Shown: one piece after another, positions 11,595 to 23,700 of the stretch
How the letters are laid out: every line of letters starts with the position of its first letter
How positions within the stretch are numbered: position 1 is the stretch's first letter
Source: Guadua angustifolia
Taxonomy: Eukaryota; Streptophyta; Magnoliopsida; Poales; Poaceae
DNA: 64,000 nucleotides
Assembly (NCBI GenBank): GCA_036346375.1
Contig: CM070506.1
Location: 3,286,001 to 3,350,000, forward strand
Reading direction: 5' to 3'
The notes under the pieces: generated by a model
What the model was told of the DNA's origin: nothing
Seen by the model: only the letters and a program-made list of their open reading frames with translations
The model's database searches: none
Position numbers and translations under genes: made by a program

Positions 11595-12430
11595 ATTTTG
11601 TAAATTACATTGTGTATTCTCGACGCTATGTCCATATGCATATCACTTTGTCGTATGTGGCGGGTGGACCACGCTAGGGAGCTCCATACGCCGCAGCGGC
11701 GTCTTGTCGGTGGACCACCCTCTCATTGGAGGAGATTGCAGAACCCGTGGTATTAACATAGGGGACGCCGAATCGGGATGACATGCCCATATGGGAGGCG
11801 TAAATCCACATAAAAAGAAAAAAATTAAATGTTACACACCCGAGATGTACGGCATAGGCCACCCAATCGTGACAGTTGGGAGCACTGCGGATCCCCATGG
11901 AGTTCTTTCATAGTAGGGATCGGCGGTGTCCGATAACATATCGCAAAATTAACACGGTCGTAATATGCGAAAATGTCTTACATCATTCTAGTTGTACCTC
12001 GATAGGCGAACGATCATTTGTTCCACCATGACGAACAATGCTTTCGTTAGTTAGTTAAATCAAGCAATTTAAATCCTTGTTGTAATGCCCTTGTAATATA
12101 ATCTAATCTATTGCTTATTTTCTCATCCGAACTTTCGATTGTATGTGCCCTTATATATGTTCAACAAATAATTTAAGTGTTCATAACATGAGTTGTTGTC
12201 GACCATAAAATTTTGAAAATTCTCATCTATGATGTTCATAACAATAAAAATGAAAATTTGAAATGTTCATAACAATCAAATTTTATTGTTTGAATTTAAA
12301 AACATTGTTTAGATCTTCAAATTATTTGAAATTTTTATGGTAATATCACTGATTTATCAGAAACCTCCATAAAAAATTTCAAAATTTTCGACGTCGTGGT
12401 TGTCCAATTTAATTTTTATGCGTGCTCGCT
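11595..12430. other. MULE interior without a recognised gene
   Basis: Between the PMD gene and the 187-bp duplication I find only AT-rich sequence and short non-significant open frames. Confidence 0.5.
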
Positions 12431-12431
12431 G

Positions 12432-12780
12432 ATTCTACCCGCGAGTGCCTTTTCCAATTTTCGCAACAAATGGCCGGGGCAACGTCTGGCTATCTCGCCC
12501 ATACATAAGTGGTAGCCCGCATTGCGTAGGGCGCCCTTGATTTTTTCCGTATTTTTTGGACCGTGTCTGGCCTGTCCCGCGGAGCAACGAAAACCCCTTA
12601 GTGCCCACGATTTCCGTGGTTTCAGCCGTCGGTGCCTTTTCCGATTTTCGCAACAAAATCTCGAGCAACGCCCCGCTATCTCGCCCATACGTAAGTGGTA
12701 GCCCGCACTGCATAGGCCAGCCTTCATTTATTCCGTATTTTTTAGACCGTGTCTGGCCTTTCCCGCGGGGCTATGAAAAT
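12432..12780. repeat. Two-copy tandem duplication, period about 187 bp
   Basis: GTGCCTTTTCCAATTTTCGC at 12445 recurs as GTGCCTTTTCCGATTTTCGC at 12632. Both copies continue with CTATCTCGCCCATAC, GTGGTAGCCCGCA and GACCGTGTCTGGCC. It lies in the right subterminal part of the MULE and is non-coding. Confidence 0.8.
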
Positions 12781-12924
12781 ACGCAAGTGAGATGCGTATC
12801 ACTAACGAACTAAAATAATTCTTCCTGTTTATTACATGACAAGAGTTTTTTTAGTTCTTTCCGGTTTAATATAACAATTATTGCACAAATAGTTCACAAC
12901 AAAATTTACACAAAAAATAAAAAA

Positions 12925-13256
12925 TGTACAGTATTATCGCCAAACAGTTGAACGACTACTAGTCGTCGCCAAACGGTTCGGCGACTACTAGTCGTCGCCA
13001 AACGGTTTGGCGACTATATAGTAGTCGCCGAACGGTGTGGCGACAACTGCCTGACCTGGCTATTAACGGTTCAACACGCCGGATTAGGCAGTTGTCGCCA
13101 ACTGGTGTGGCGACTACACGATTATCGCCAAGCCGTTTGGCGACTACCCTATTATCGCCAAACGGTTTGGCGACCGGGTAATATTTCTGCAATTTTTTTA
13201 ATACGAGTATTAATGTCGCAATTTCGAATTAAAATAATATTATTTAAAAAAAATTC
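12925..13256. repeat. Right terminal inverted repeat of the MULE
   Basis: Contains about seven TCGCCAAACGGTTTGGCGA-type palindromic units and the same AT-rich tip as the left end, in inverted orientation (for example CGACCGGGTAATATTTCTGC opposite GCAGAAATAATACCCGGTCG). Confidence 0.9.
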
Positions 13257-13265
13257 GATAAAATG

Positions 13266-14513
13266 CCAATGCAGGCTAGCTAGCTGCAGACATCACGCCT
13301 GAAGCAGTCAGGAATACTTCTTTTTCTTTTTTTCCCTCTAGTTTTCTACGTCTTGCATAAACGAAAAGGATGTCAAGGCATTGTTAAGAACTAATAATGT
13401 TGAGTTGTTGATATTCCTGAAAGGTGTACACATTAATTTGATGAAGTAAACGGAGACCTTGCCCATCTTCAAGGATCACAGCTGGTAGATGCTTGGATCT
13501 ATCTAATTGACTTTGTCAATTGTAACTATGGAAGTTTAATTTTGTCGGTAACTGTTCCATGCACACATCATGGCTGAAAAAAAAGAAAGATATCGACATA
13601 GACCATTATGATCAGTGGCGTAGCTGAACTCACTTTACACGTATTATGGCTAATTATCAAATATATGTATGCGTTGTCTGAAGTCTATTCGTCTTTCGTT
13701 CTTTTTTTTAGGACAGCTCTTAGACTCACGGTAACTTGTGTACAGAAAAAGTCACCATGCATTCAGACTGCAGAATGAAGTATTTGCAGGTTGCAGATCG
13801 CAAGTGATTAGACTGAGATCTTTTGAGTTACAACGGTTTTACTATCCTTAAAGTGAGTACATACCTGCAGGCAAACACAATCTATGAGAATTGAAGATGA
13901 AAGAAATTGCAAAAAAGCTGTTCAGATACCCTGCGAGATTTTTCACCTTCATTTTTTTTATTCATTTTCTTCTTTTGCAATCAAAAGGAGATATTTTTAT
14001 TGGATTTTGCAAAAACCAACATGCAAGTGAGGGAGTTCATAAAAAACCCACAAACATATCAAAGTTTGTCAAAAATTCTCCAGCGCTGGGCGCAACATTG
14101 ATTATCCCCTTGTCCCTCTGTTCTCCAACTCTTGCGTCGCAATTTATTCTTCTCGTACTTACTACTCTGTGCTGGTACGTCTTCCATGTTCAAAGTTCAT
14201 AAGACCGGTCCACTAGGATTGAGCAGTAGGAGGAAAGTAAAGGGTTTTAACAAGAGTTCTCGCATATATGTGCCAATAGCAAGATATACGCTAAAGCATT
14301 CCTGAAACTGAATTCAAAATCGAACATTAGAGTACTTTTTGAAATCTTATCCTTAAGCTATGTTGAGACAGATGCCTTTTTGAGGAGTGAGGTGATTTTC
14401 AACAACATAGAAATTACGGGTGAGTTTTTGACGAACATTGGTATGCAGGTGGGTTTGTGAGACTCGCCCACTTATAGGTGGATTTTGGTAAAAAAAATCC
14501 CTATCTGTATTGA
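13266..14513. other. Displaced upstream region of the subtilase pseudogene; no gene seen
   Basis: Before the MULE insertion this followed directly upstream of the pseudogene's TATA box. It is AT-rich, with no exon or transposon terminus that I can define. An open frame near 13891-14202 is low-complexity and unsupported. Confidence 0.5.
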
Positions 14514-14521
14514 TTAGTAAG

Positions 14522-15024
14522 TAGGGGTGGGCATTTAGTTTTTTTGTCTAACTGGTTCAGTTTTTTTGGTTTTAAAATAATTCGTTTTTTAGAAACTGGC
14601 TACTGAATTTCTCAGACCAAAATGAAAAACCGAACAGAATTAACCGAAATATTTCGGTTTAGTTAATTTGGTTTTTCGGTTAACCAAAATATGAATAAAT
14701 GCCAGCTAAATTAGATTTAATCCTTCTCATATCGTAACACAGAGTACGAATAAATCCACACAATATTTATAGTTTATTATAGTATAAGCATAATAGAATA
14801 TATGAATATACCAAACATATGCATAAATGTGTTAGAACATAGGAATTGTTTAGTGGCTTTAGGAAGAACATTATAAAAGTAGTATTGTACATGGGCTTTC
14901 GGTTTTTGGAAGCGAAAAACCGAACTAAATACCGAAAACCAAATTATACGAAAATAAAAACTGAAAATCAAGAAATCCAAAATAATCGGTTAATTCGGTT
15001 TCGGTTTAAAAATATCCACCCCTA
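14522..15024. mobile_element. Non-autonomous hAT element
   Basis: The 503-bp element has ends TAGGGGTGGGCATTT and AAATATCCACCCCTA, the classical hAT terminal inverted repeat. Flanking direct repeats TTAGTAAG (14514-14521) and TTAGTAAA (15025-15032) match in 7 of 8 positions, the hAT duplication size. The interior is rich in inverted phrases around AACCGAAA / TTTCGGTT, so the element can fold on itself. Confidence 0.9.
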
Positions 15025-15393
15025 TTAGTAAAGGCCTGTAATACGATCATCTTGTAACAAATTGTTAAACTCAAACGGGGCCATGTACCAAACAAACAGC
15101 ACGTACAGCTCCTCAATTAGTCTTTTAGCCAATTCACCTAACTAGTGTGCTACCCTGTTCTGACTTCGGACCGCTCACCTTCTGAAGCTTCATCTCCCTC
15201 GGCCGTCAGAGTTCCATGTTACTCCCAAATAGGATCTGAGAGTCCGTGGTAAATGTCGCGTGCAGGAGAGGGTATAGAAGGAAGAAATAAAGACGTACGG
15301 TACAAACAGACTCCATGCCGATCATATCGATCGGTCTGTATATGAACCACTTATTTGCCCTTGTTCTTCAATTTACCTGCCGCCCTTCATCAT

Positions 15394-15640
15394 CTGGGTC
15401 AGGGTTTACAAAAACAAATCGGAGTTGAAAATCGAAGACTAGCCGACACCGATTTTGATGAAAATCGATCAAAAATTGCTGTAAACCGAAGAGTTTCGAA
15501 ATCAAACTTTTTGAACTTGGTGGTCAAAAAAATATATAAAATGAAAATCGACCGACCATTTGAATTTTTTTATAGCTGATTTTTTGAGCAATTTTCGTTG
15601 ATTTACGGATGATTTTTGAAACCTGGACCAGGCTACCTAA
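15394..15640. repeat. Element related to the one at 40492-40900 (AGGGTTT...CCTG type)
   Basis: Begins AGGGTTTACAAAAACAAATC and ends GATTTTTGAAACCTG, similar at both ends to the element at 40492-40900, and carries the same GAAAATCGAnnAAAA-type internal phrases. No clear target duplication is seen here. Confidence 0.45.
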
Positions 15641-16385
15641 ATCTTGCCGGATCTGGAGGCGTGGACTGGAGCAGCAAGCTTTTCCAAGATTTGGGCTAGC
15701 TTGCTCGATCGGCTCAGACCAACAGCAATGGCAACAATCCACTTTGTTAGAATTCTGACTGAACGGACGGCCCGGTGATTTATGATGGTCTGCTGGCGAT
15801 CTACATCTACATTTTTTATTTTGTTTTTCCGAAATTTTTTGCTATTTAACAGTGGAGTATTTCTTTTTCGTTTTCGGTCGATTTTGTGGCCCTCGGATGT
15901 GATTCTGTGTGTGATTGTTTGGTCCTGTTCCTGAACTGATGGATTGTTGGGTCCGCCTCGCGTGTGATTCTGCGTAAGGTTTCAAATTTCGTTTTTGGAC
16001 TATATCACAGAGGTACTGAAATCCAAAATTTAGGATTTTTTTTATTTCTGATGAAATTCAAATCTGAAATTTTTTGGACTAGGATTTCCGAGATTTTGGC
16101 TAAAAAAATCCAAAATTGCCGAAATCTTAGCAAATTTCAATTGAATGAAATATGGTACAAATGATGTTAAAAAAATTTTGTGGATGGTCTTCACACATCA
16201 CTATTATTCTTATAAAATTTTCAGATGATAATCAAGCCTGACGAATTTTTAAAAATTCTGACTATGATATTGTCCTAGTAAAAGCTAAGCACATGGTCTT
16301 CTGAGGCTATAAAAAATTTCATACCACCCCCTGACTACCCAGTCTTGACATTATTTTTTTTAGATTTTAGACAGTGGTGTAAAAA
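15641..16385. other. Intergenic AT-rich sequence, no gene
   Basis: No open frame with recognisable protein, no defined transposon termini. Phrases such as AATTTCCGAGATTTTGGC suggest old repeat debris. Confidence 0.5.
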
Positions 16386-16390
16386 AAAAA

Positions 16391-16470
16391 GAGTTGCCTT
16401 GATCAGGGATCGAAACCCAGGACCTCTCACATGCTACCGGGCGCTCTTACCATCTGGACAGATATCTGAA
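16391..16470 (-). repeat. tRNA-like sequence with A and B boxes (SINE head or tRNA pseudogene)
   Basis: On the minus strand the segment holds TGTCCAGATGGTAAGAGC (A-box-like, 16443-16460) and GGGTTTCGATCCC (B-box-like, 16406-16418), about 25 bases apart, as in a tRNA gene. The acceptor stem does not close, so it is not a functional tRNA. It could be a tRNA-derived SINE head. Confidence 0.5.
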
Positions 16471-16479
16471 CAGGACGAT

Positions 16480-17150
16480 TCGTCTAAAAGTTTAATTCCC
16501 TAAATTGTTCAGCATCTGTTCAGATCCTGAAAACACAGTTGGGGCAAACCTTAGTGATGGAGCTTGGGACATACAATTCAGAGGAACATTTGGTTCAGAG
16601 GAAATATCTGGATGGAATGAACTAATGACATTATGGGAGGGAGTTCAGATAAGCCCAAGATGAGGATCAAGTGACATGGGATTTAGAAAAGAAAGGATTA
16701 TTTACAACTAGATCTCTATACAGATAGGTCAGTTTTGGGGGGAGTAATCAACACATGAATGATGGAGATTTGGCGAGCTAAACTGCAGCTAAAAATAATT
16801 TTTTTTTCGTGTGGCAGGTAGCTCTGCATAAAATTCAGGTGGGAGAACAACTGAAAAAGAGAAACTGGCCAGGAAAAGGAAATTGCAGACTATGTGATGT
16901 TTTGGAAAATGTTGATCATCTGTTATTCCATTGTACAGTAGCAATCTATTTCTGGGTTTTTTTGAAAGAAGCCACAGGCTGGAATTCAATCCCCATGTCG
17001 TTTTCTGACTACATCTGGGAGCTAAAAGAGAGTAAGGGAGCTAGAGAAAGGGGGTAATTTGGTTTTGTCTGGCCGCAATATGCTGGACAATTTAGACCAC
17101 TAGGAACAAGATGGCCATAGAAGGAAAAATCATGTCTCAGATTGTGTACA
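16480..17150 (+). pseudogene. LINE (non-LTR retrotransposon) 3' end fragment
   Basis: The translation around 16809-17057 reads QVALHKIQVGEQLKKRNW then CRLCDVLENVDHLLFHC, the zinc-binding zf-RVT motif that follows the reverse transcriptase of plant LINEs, with the following FWVFLKEATGW in the usual place. Upstream (about 16540-16790) a broken frame gives WDLEKKGLFTTRSLY, the linker seen before zf-RVT. Reverse transcriptase proper and endonuclease are absent: a 5'-truncated, degenerate copy, as is usual for LINEs. No terminal poly(A) tail is clear. Confidence 0.85.
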
Positions 17151-17180
17151 AATTGTTACATTCAGGCTTTTTTTCACTGA

Positions 17181-17203
17181 TTGTGTGTGTGTGTGTGTGT
17201 GTG
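17181..17203. repeat. (GT)n microsatellite
   Basis: An uninterrupted GT run of about eleven units, just downstream of the LINE fragment. Confidence 0.9.
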
Positions 17204-17644
17204 GACTCGAATGGAGAGTTGTAAACACTAAAAGATTCAGTTTGCTGTTATTGATTGTGTGAGCAGGGAACAAATGTATAGCTCCAGATTTCAACCTGGC
17301 ACAAGCAAATGCATGCATTCAGGCTTCTTTTCACTGATGCATCAATCTCAATGCACAAACTCATCGATACAATTTCAATCAGTTCAAAGCCATTCCAGAA
17401 GCATGTTTGGTACTGCCATTTTATGGGCAGATACACGGTAATTTTTTTTTGGGAAGCAATTTAGTTTCACAATTAAATCACACAATCTGAAAGTCACATT
17501 GCGAACAACAACTTCATCCATCAGGTGACAGAAAGAAGTAACACTCCATTTTAAGATCTGAACACAGGCACGGATCGGAAGAAATAAGAGTGAAGGCACA
17601 TACGTGGATCCATCCATTCAAAACAAGAAAAATAAAAAAACAAA

Positions 17645-17722
17645 ATGGTGATGAAGTAGGATTCAAACCAAAGACCTCACAGAGCTCAAACACTCCACTC
17701 AACCAACTGAGCTAAAGTGCGG
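17645..17722 (-). repeat. tRNA-like sequence with A and B boxes
   Basis: On the minus strand TTAGCTCAGTTGGTTGAG (A box, close to canonical tRNA D-arm sequence) is followed by GGTTTGAATCC (B box). The T-arm and acceptor stem pair poorly, so a tRNA-derived SINE or tRNA pseudogene is more likely than a working tRNA. Confidence 0.55.
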
Positions 17723-18569
17723 TTGTGAGTTCATCACAAACTTTACATATGTATTCCTTACAAAAGGCATCACAAGTCTCCCCAAAAAATTTGAAGTGAA
17801 ATCCGATCCTAGAAACAACAAAACCGATCATTTTTTTTGGCAATTTTGGTCTAAATCCCAAAATTTCGGTGAGATTCAAATTTCTCCAAGTATCAATTTG
17901 AATTTTGAATCCGACCGAAATCTAAAATTTCGCAAAATTTCAAAGGGATTTTGATCCGTGCTTGAGCCTGCATGATCGTCTCCTCCGCTATCACGTCACA
18001 TCAACAACGTTGTTGACCAAAAGGCTCATATTTAGGAATCAATTAAGCAAATGATCATTAATAAAAATATATTAAAAAGTTAATAACAATAAAAAAATTC
18101 TTTCTACTTCCTCCTCCATGGTAAGTGTAGTGTTGACCAATTGTTCGTACTACAAGCTGTCTCGTTACAAGTTTGAAGGATGGAGATGCACCAAGAAGAA
18201 ATTGAATTGGTGCAAACTAAAATTGAAACTTAATTTTTTGTTTTTATTAATTTTGAAAATTAATATTATAATGCACAAACTTAAAAAATCAATCTAGAAT
18301 AATTGATCTAAGATTATGGAAGAAAGCTAGATTAAATACCGAAACTAGAAAGGAATTATACATAAATAAGAATTAGCAGATCAGGATCTGTACTTACTGA
18401 GTTTCTTAAAAGGACACATCTAAGGATTATTTTATATAAAAGTACAACTCTGAAATAATCTCTCGTTTTCTTCTCTTCCTTTCTCTCTTTTTTGTTCTTT
18501 TTTCTTCTCTGTTTTTTTTGCCTGCACACCCTACTGCCGTGGCCTTCTTTCTTGTTAGCTTCCTTGTCT
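17723..18569. other. Intergenic, no gene seen
   Basis: AT-rich with a pyrimidine-rich stretch at 18460-18525. No supported coding sequence and no transposon ends. Confidence 0.5.
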
Positions 18570-18579
18570 GCTTGCACAG

Positions 18580-19478
18580 GGGAAATTTGATGATTTGCCC
18601 TGAAGTTGAGCGGCGTTTGATAATTTATCTAAAGTTGATGAACCTTTGATCACTTGTCCTGAAGTTCATATGTGACTTGAGGATTTGCCCTATAAGAGGG
18701 TTTTTACAAATTGGACTCACTTACCCTTTAAAAATCAATATAGAATGACTCTTTTGCTCCTTGTTAGTAAAACAACTACTCTAGTGATATAGTTCTAAAG
18801 ATTTTTTGTAACTAAAAGTTGTATTTAGCATGGTCAACCCCTAAAAAATCGACACATCGTGCATGCACCTTCTATTCAGTTTCAGCTATTTTGCATCAAT
18901 ATGAATTAAGTGAGCAAAGCTGACATGTAAAGAATGGGAATTTTACCAATATGCCACACAGGCGCATAGCCAATATTTAGCATAAGAATAACATATAAAG
19001 AATCAGCAAGCCTAGAAACTAAAAGCTATTTAGACTAGATAATAATGTCATATAAATATATATTATTGCAACTAGGGTTTAGATGTGGGCATAGATTTCT
19101 AATAAGTATCAGCATAATAGCACCTTCACAGACTCTCCGAGTAGATGTGTACGATCACATATGTAGAAGTAAAGCAGATGGCCTCCAAACTCAGATCTGA
19201 TAAAATGATAGCAAAACAGTCAGCAGATAAAATAATACATTCATCTAATCTGATTGGACATAGCACTATATCACTAGGGTAGTTGTTTTACTAATAAGGG
19301 GCAAAAGAGTCATTCCATATTGATTTTTAAAGGGTATGTGAGTCCAATTTGTAAAAAACCCTTCATAGGGTAAATCCTCAAGTCACATATGAACTTCAGG
19401 GCAAATGATCAAAGGTTCATCAACTTTAGGTAAATTATCAAAGGCCGCTCAACTTCGGAGCAAATCATCAAATTTCCC
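18580..19478. mobile_element. Mutator-type foldback MITE, 899 bp
   Basis: Ends read GGGAAATTTGATGATTTG and its complement, and about 170 bp of each arm are inverted copies (for example CCTCAAGTCACATATGAACT at the right against the left arm). GCTTGCACAG stands immediately outside both ends (18570-18579 and 19479-19488), giving a 9-10 bp target duplication. The centre holds unrelated AT-rich sequence. Confidence 0.88.
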
Positions 19479-19535
19479 GCTTGCACAGCCGGACAACGTC
19501 AAGGGACTTCTTCAATTTGTAAGTATCTCACGTAC

Positions 19536-19740
19536 CATTACTACAGAATTGGCCTTTAATACTAGCCTATCAGTGCCAGTTGAGCTCGAACCGGAACTGA
19601 CAGTTACAACAGTCCCGGTTCAATGATTACTGGCCTGTCGTGGACCGGTTCAAGGAACGAACCGGTACTAAAGAGCCACCGCAGACCAGCTAGTATGGGG
19701 GTTTATTAGTACCGGTTGGAGGTACCAACCGGTACTAATT
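19536..19740. repeat. CACTA-type terminal fragment
   Basis: ATTACTACAGAATTGGCCTT followed by ACCGGTACTAA / TTAGTACCGGTT phrases resembles one end and the subterminal repeats of grass CACTA elements. Only one end is present and the tip is mutated. Confidence 0.45.
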
Positions 19741-20701
19741 TTCAATTTAAATTTCTTCCCCACATTGTGCTCAACTAAGAACATTGCAGTACGGCACAAG
19801 AACAGTGGAGCTTCGGCCAAGAGCTTCAAGAGAGAGGAGGTGCTGCCCAAATTTCAAAATTTTGGTCATTTTACTCGAAGCCAAATTAACTAAGGTAGTA
19901 ACATCTTTCCTCACGACATTTGGTGTTAAATAGAGCCTTTTCTTTGCTTGAAATATGAAGAAAATTTGATCATTTCCCATGATCGATGAAAGATTATGAA
20001 TGTTGAGATCTAGCTCGATCTTTTCAAATAGGTTGCAAAAACTTGTTGTGTACGCTTGAAATTTGGTTGGATTATAATGTAGCTCGTATTGAAGGTGTGA
20101 ATCTAGCTCAAATTCTGAAACTTTTTGGATAGTCTTCTGAGATTTTTTATAACCCAAATATTTTATTTCTAGATCTAGCCAAGTTTTGAATAGATTTCAA
20201 TAATTGAAACACAACAGTTGGATATAAAATAATTTTCTTAAATGTTGAAATTCGTGGAAAAAGCAAGAAAAAATGCAGAAAAGAGATTTTTGGGCCAAGT
20301 AAAATGCTCTTTTTTTTCCTTTTTCCGAAATTTATATAAAATCCAATTTCAACCAACAATGTCATCCTTACTGGTGATAGCAAATGTTTCTATCTTTCAA
20401 CTACAAGATCGACCAGTGTTCAATTTTGAAAACTTCCTTCAAACAATAATGAATACAAAAAATACACGAACATGTGACACAGCATAAAGCAAGATGACAC
20501 AACTTTCCTCTCCAATTTTTCCTCGAATACTTCATCAAATTATCCACTTCATTTCATCTTATTCATTAATCGACATATAAAACATGTAACTGTGAGGTAA
20601 TTATTAGAAACCAGGGGACAAAATCACCATACACCGAACAATACAGAGTACAAACATGTATAATCGATCAAACACAATCATCTGATTTCTATTACTTCTA
20701 C
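19741..20701. other. Region downstream of the intact subtilase; no gene seen
   Basis: AT-rich sequence that includes the probable 3' UTR of the subtilase (minus strand, downstream of the stop at 20702). No separate gene or element is supported. Confidence 0.5.
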
Positions 20702-23700
20702 TTACGAGATCTCCGAATAGAAATCAACTATTATCGTTCGAACCGCGATCGGGATCCTCACCCAGTGAGAGCCGCCATCGTGCCATGCTAAGCTCCCAAA
20801 CATGTAGCTGCCTTGCAGCTTGCGGGTGGCCTTAAAAGTAACCTTGAAACTTCGCGTCTTGTTCTCTTTATCGAAGAACAGAAGTGATGGCTCCACTAAC
20901 ATCTCCACTCCAGGAGGTGACTGAAAGAAAACTTTGTAAACTGCATCTGCTTGCCCAACATTTGTCATTGTCCTCCACACGCTTATCGACGTTTTCAGAT
21001 TTGGAATGGCAATTGACGGAAGGTTCAGGTTATACGGGGTTTTGCAACCAATATCCGAAATGTTGAAACCACAGTTAAAGAATTTCATGTAATCTTTTGG
21101 ATCAACATCATATGCTAGACCCGGATCAGCTGCTTTGTTAGGATCAACGAAGCCACCGCCGTAATCGAAAGGATCTGCAATCTTCTGAGGCTTCCCGTCT
21201 GCCAGTATCGGTAAGCCGTTGCTGTTTGTTGAAGCTGATCCATGTTGAAAGACTCAAATGTCAGTAGAGTGCAGTGTGAAATTACAGCTTGGTGGGATTT
21301 TGGAAATACGCGCGTAGTACCTGTAGTTACTAATGCTGACTTGATAATGGCAGGAGACCAGTCTGGATGGAGCGCTTTCAGCAATGCTGCTACACCGGAC
21401 ACATGAGGACACGCCATTGACGTTCCAGATTTGAACATATATGAATTTTTCACTGCTGCCAATATGTTAGATCCAGGTGCTGCAATATCAGGCTGTTGAA
21501 AAACATGTCATTTCCAAGAGCAACAACAAAATATAGGTGAAATTCGAAATATGTATAGACAACAGACAGAAAACTTTGCCTTAATTGTCGATTGTGATGA
21601 TGCAGTTATTAGAAGTTGATCAAATGTTGCATGCATGTACCTTGAGGAATTGGGGGAAATGTGGACTGGGCCCTCTTGAGGAAAATGTCGAGATTCTTGG
21701 AGCAAGGACTTCGCTTCCAATCCATGTACTAGCCGGAGCCACCTTAGCTACTGACGTAGTGTTTCCATTCCTGTTAACCATAAATGATTAATGTACGTAT
21801 ATACAATGATGTGTTTTGCATAATTATCTTCAGAGTACAATATATTCAAGAAGCAAACGGTTGATTAGTGAGAAGAATAATATGAGAACTAATGACTTTG
21901 TCATTCAACTAATGTAGGAAACAAGATACCATTGAGCAGACTACATATATTAACTTGATGTTGCAACGCAAGTGACTGTTGTTTCAAAAAGAGTTAAAAT
22001 TTTGAAATCTAACATATCAACGCAAGTGACTACATATTAACTTGATGTTGCAACGCAAGTACAGTTAACGTTGCATAATACATTTCAAATATAGGGGACA
22101 AGTTTAGCTTTACCTTGCTGTACTAATGTATGCAGTTATTCTCTCAGCCACCTCGAAATCTACTACAACACATGCCATGGTATCACAATATTGAAGAAGT
22201 TCGATAGCATCAGGAGTATACGTTGCGAAAATGAGCCCTCTTGCAGCTGCGTTCTTTGCAGCTGCTATAGCGATCCCCATTTCTTGCAATTGCAAAGTAT
22301 TCACAAGAGCAGGAGCATAGCAGAACACAATCTTCCCAGCAACATCAGTGGAATTCAGAGAACGTTGGTCACAACTACAAGGAATTCAGACAATAGTACA
22401 TTCAGCCCAAGCTAGCAATGCGTAGGACAGAGTGAAGAGATGGATGGTAGATATAGATAATAAGGATGCGAAATTCACCTGACTCCAACTGCAGGGTACA
22501 AGTCAAACCAGTTGTCTTTATCCTTTCTCTCATAGACCAAAGATTGACCCTGAAAGATCGACAAGAAATAATCACTGGAGTATAGCACAAGTCGCTGGTG
22601 TTGCAGTGTAGGGACGCACAAGACTTGCATGTAAGATGTAAGAGAGGAAATTAACACAAAAAAGGAAAAGGACGATGCAACATACCACTAACTTCTCATT
22701 GTTGCCAAGGGTGAGAAGAGTCGGAAAAGCACGATCTATTGTGGCTGATGCTACTGTTATAACCCACGGGGACGCGTTAAAAACTGTCCTAGGAGCAGGG
22801 CCGTTGTTTCCAGCTATGAAGATGACCGTTATGCCATTCGCCACGGCGTGTAGAGCTTCGGGGTACTCAATGATTGGGCCACCAAGTGATAGCGATAGTA
22901 TATCAACTCCATCATGTATGGCATGATCAATCGCCTTCGCGACAGCTGCAGTATTGCATAGCGCAACAACATCGATGTTCCAGCATGCCTTGTAAACAGC
23001 GATACGGGCACGAGGAGCGCCTCCTCTGGCGTAACCGCCTGCAAGCCCATGGAAGCTCGCGTTTGGCACCAGGACGCCAGCTGCAGTCGATGCCACGTGG
23101 GTTCCATGGCCATCGAAATCCCTGGCAGATTTGTACTCTTGCTCGAAGTCGACCTTTGGGTCGAGATGATCTGCGTAGTATCGAGCTCCGATGATCTTGC
23201 GGCTGCAATTGTTCGAATCGAATGCTTGGCCCGCTTGGCAAACTCCTTTCCACCGGGATGGTACAGATCCAAAGCCATCATCGTTGAAGCTCTGAGATTC
23301 TGGCCAGATACCTGAATCTACTATCCCGATGATGACATCGCCTCCGTGTTTAGCGTCATGGAATAAACCAGTTGGCTGGTTGTAATCCAGACCAAGGAAG
23401 TCCCAGCTCCGAGTTGTATGCACGGGGACTGCCGTGCTTGGCTTTATGCTGAGCACCTCAGGCAGGTCTATCACATAGAATGAAAATTAAGATCATGAGC
23501 ATGATCAACATCGGTATTCATCGAATGCGAAAAATGCCTATTTTACTCATTTAAATTTACCAAGGTACGGACACAACTTCCCCTGTCGACTAGCTAGTTT
23601 TTTACCATTACAACTTTGACTAGGTTTAACAATAGATAATCTAGTCATAACTTAATAAGATTTAGGACTTGGGATGTTCTTCAACGCAGCCAATCGTGTT

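Larger units (their letters stand above)
5706..13256 (+). mobile_element. Mutator-like element (MULE), 7,551 bp, with PMD gene
   Basis: Both ends begin GAATTTTTTT(T)AAATAATAT and continue as inverted repeats of over 200 bp. The flanks carry a perfect 9-bp target duplication GATAAAATG (5697-5705 and 13257-13265). Inside, on the plus strand, are a decayed mudrA-type transposase (about 6736-9446) and a decayed plant-mobile-domain gene (9785 to about 11590). Order, TIR type and duplication size together identify a Mutator-like element. It is inserted in the promoter of the subtilase pseudogene. Given the lesions in both genes it is non-autonomous now, although the intact duplication shows it has not been rearranged since insertion. 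Confidence 0.96.

Noticed and set aside
13891..14202. Open frame with hydrophobic runs that could be a small membrane protein
   Set aside because: Composition follows poly-T tracts, there is no promoter or splice support, and no family is recognised.
16391..17722. Functional tRNA genes
   Set aside because: A and B boxes are good but the acceptor and T stems do not pair, so only tRNA-like relics are claimed.
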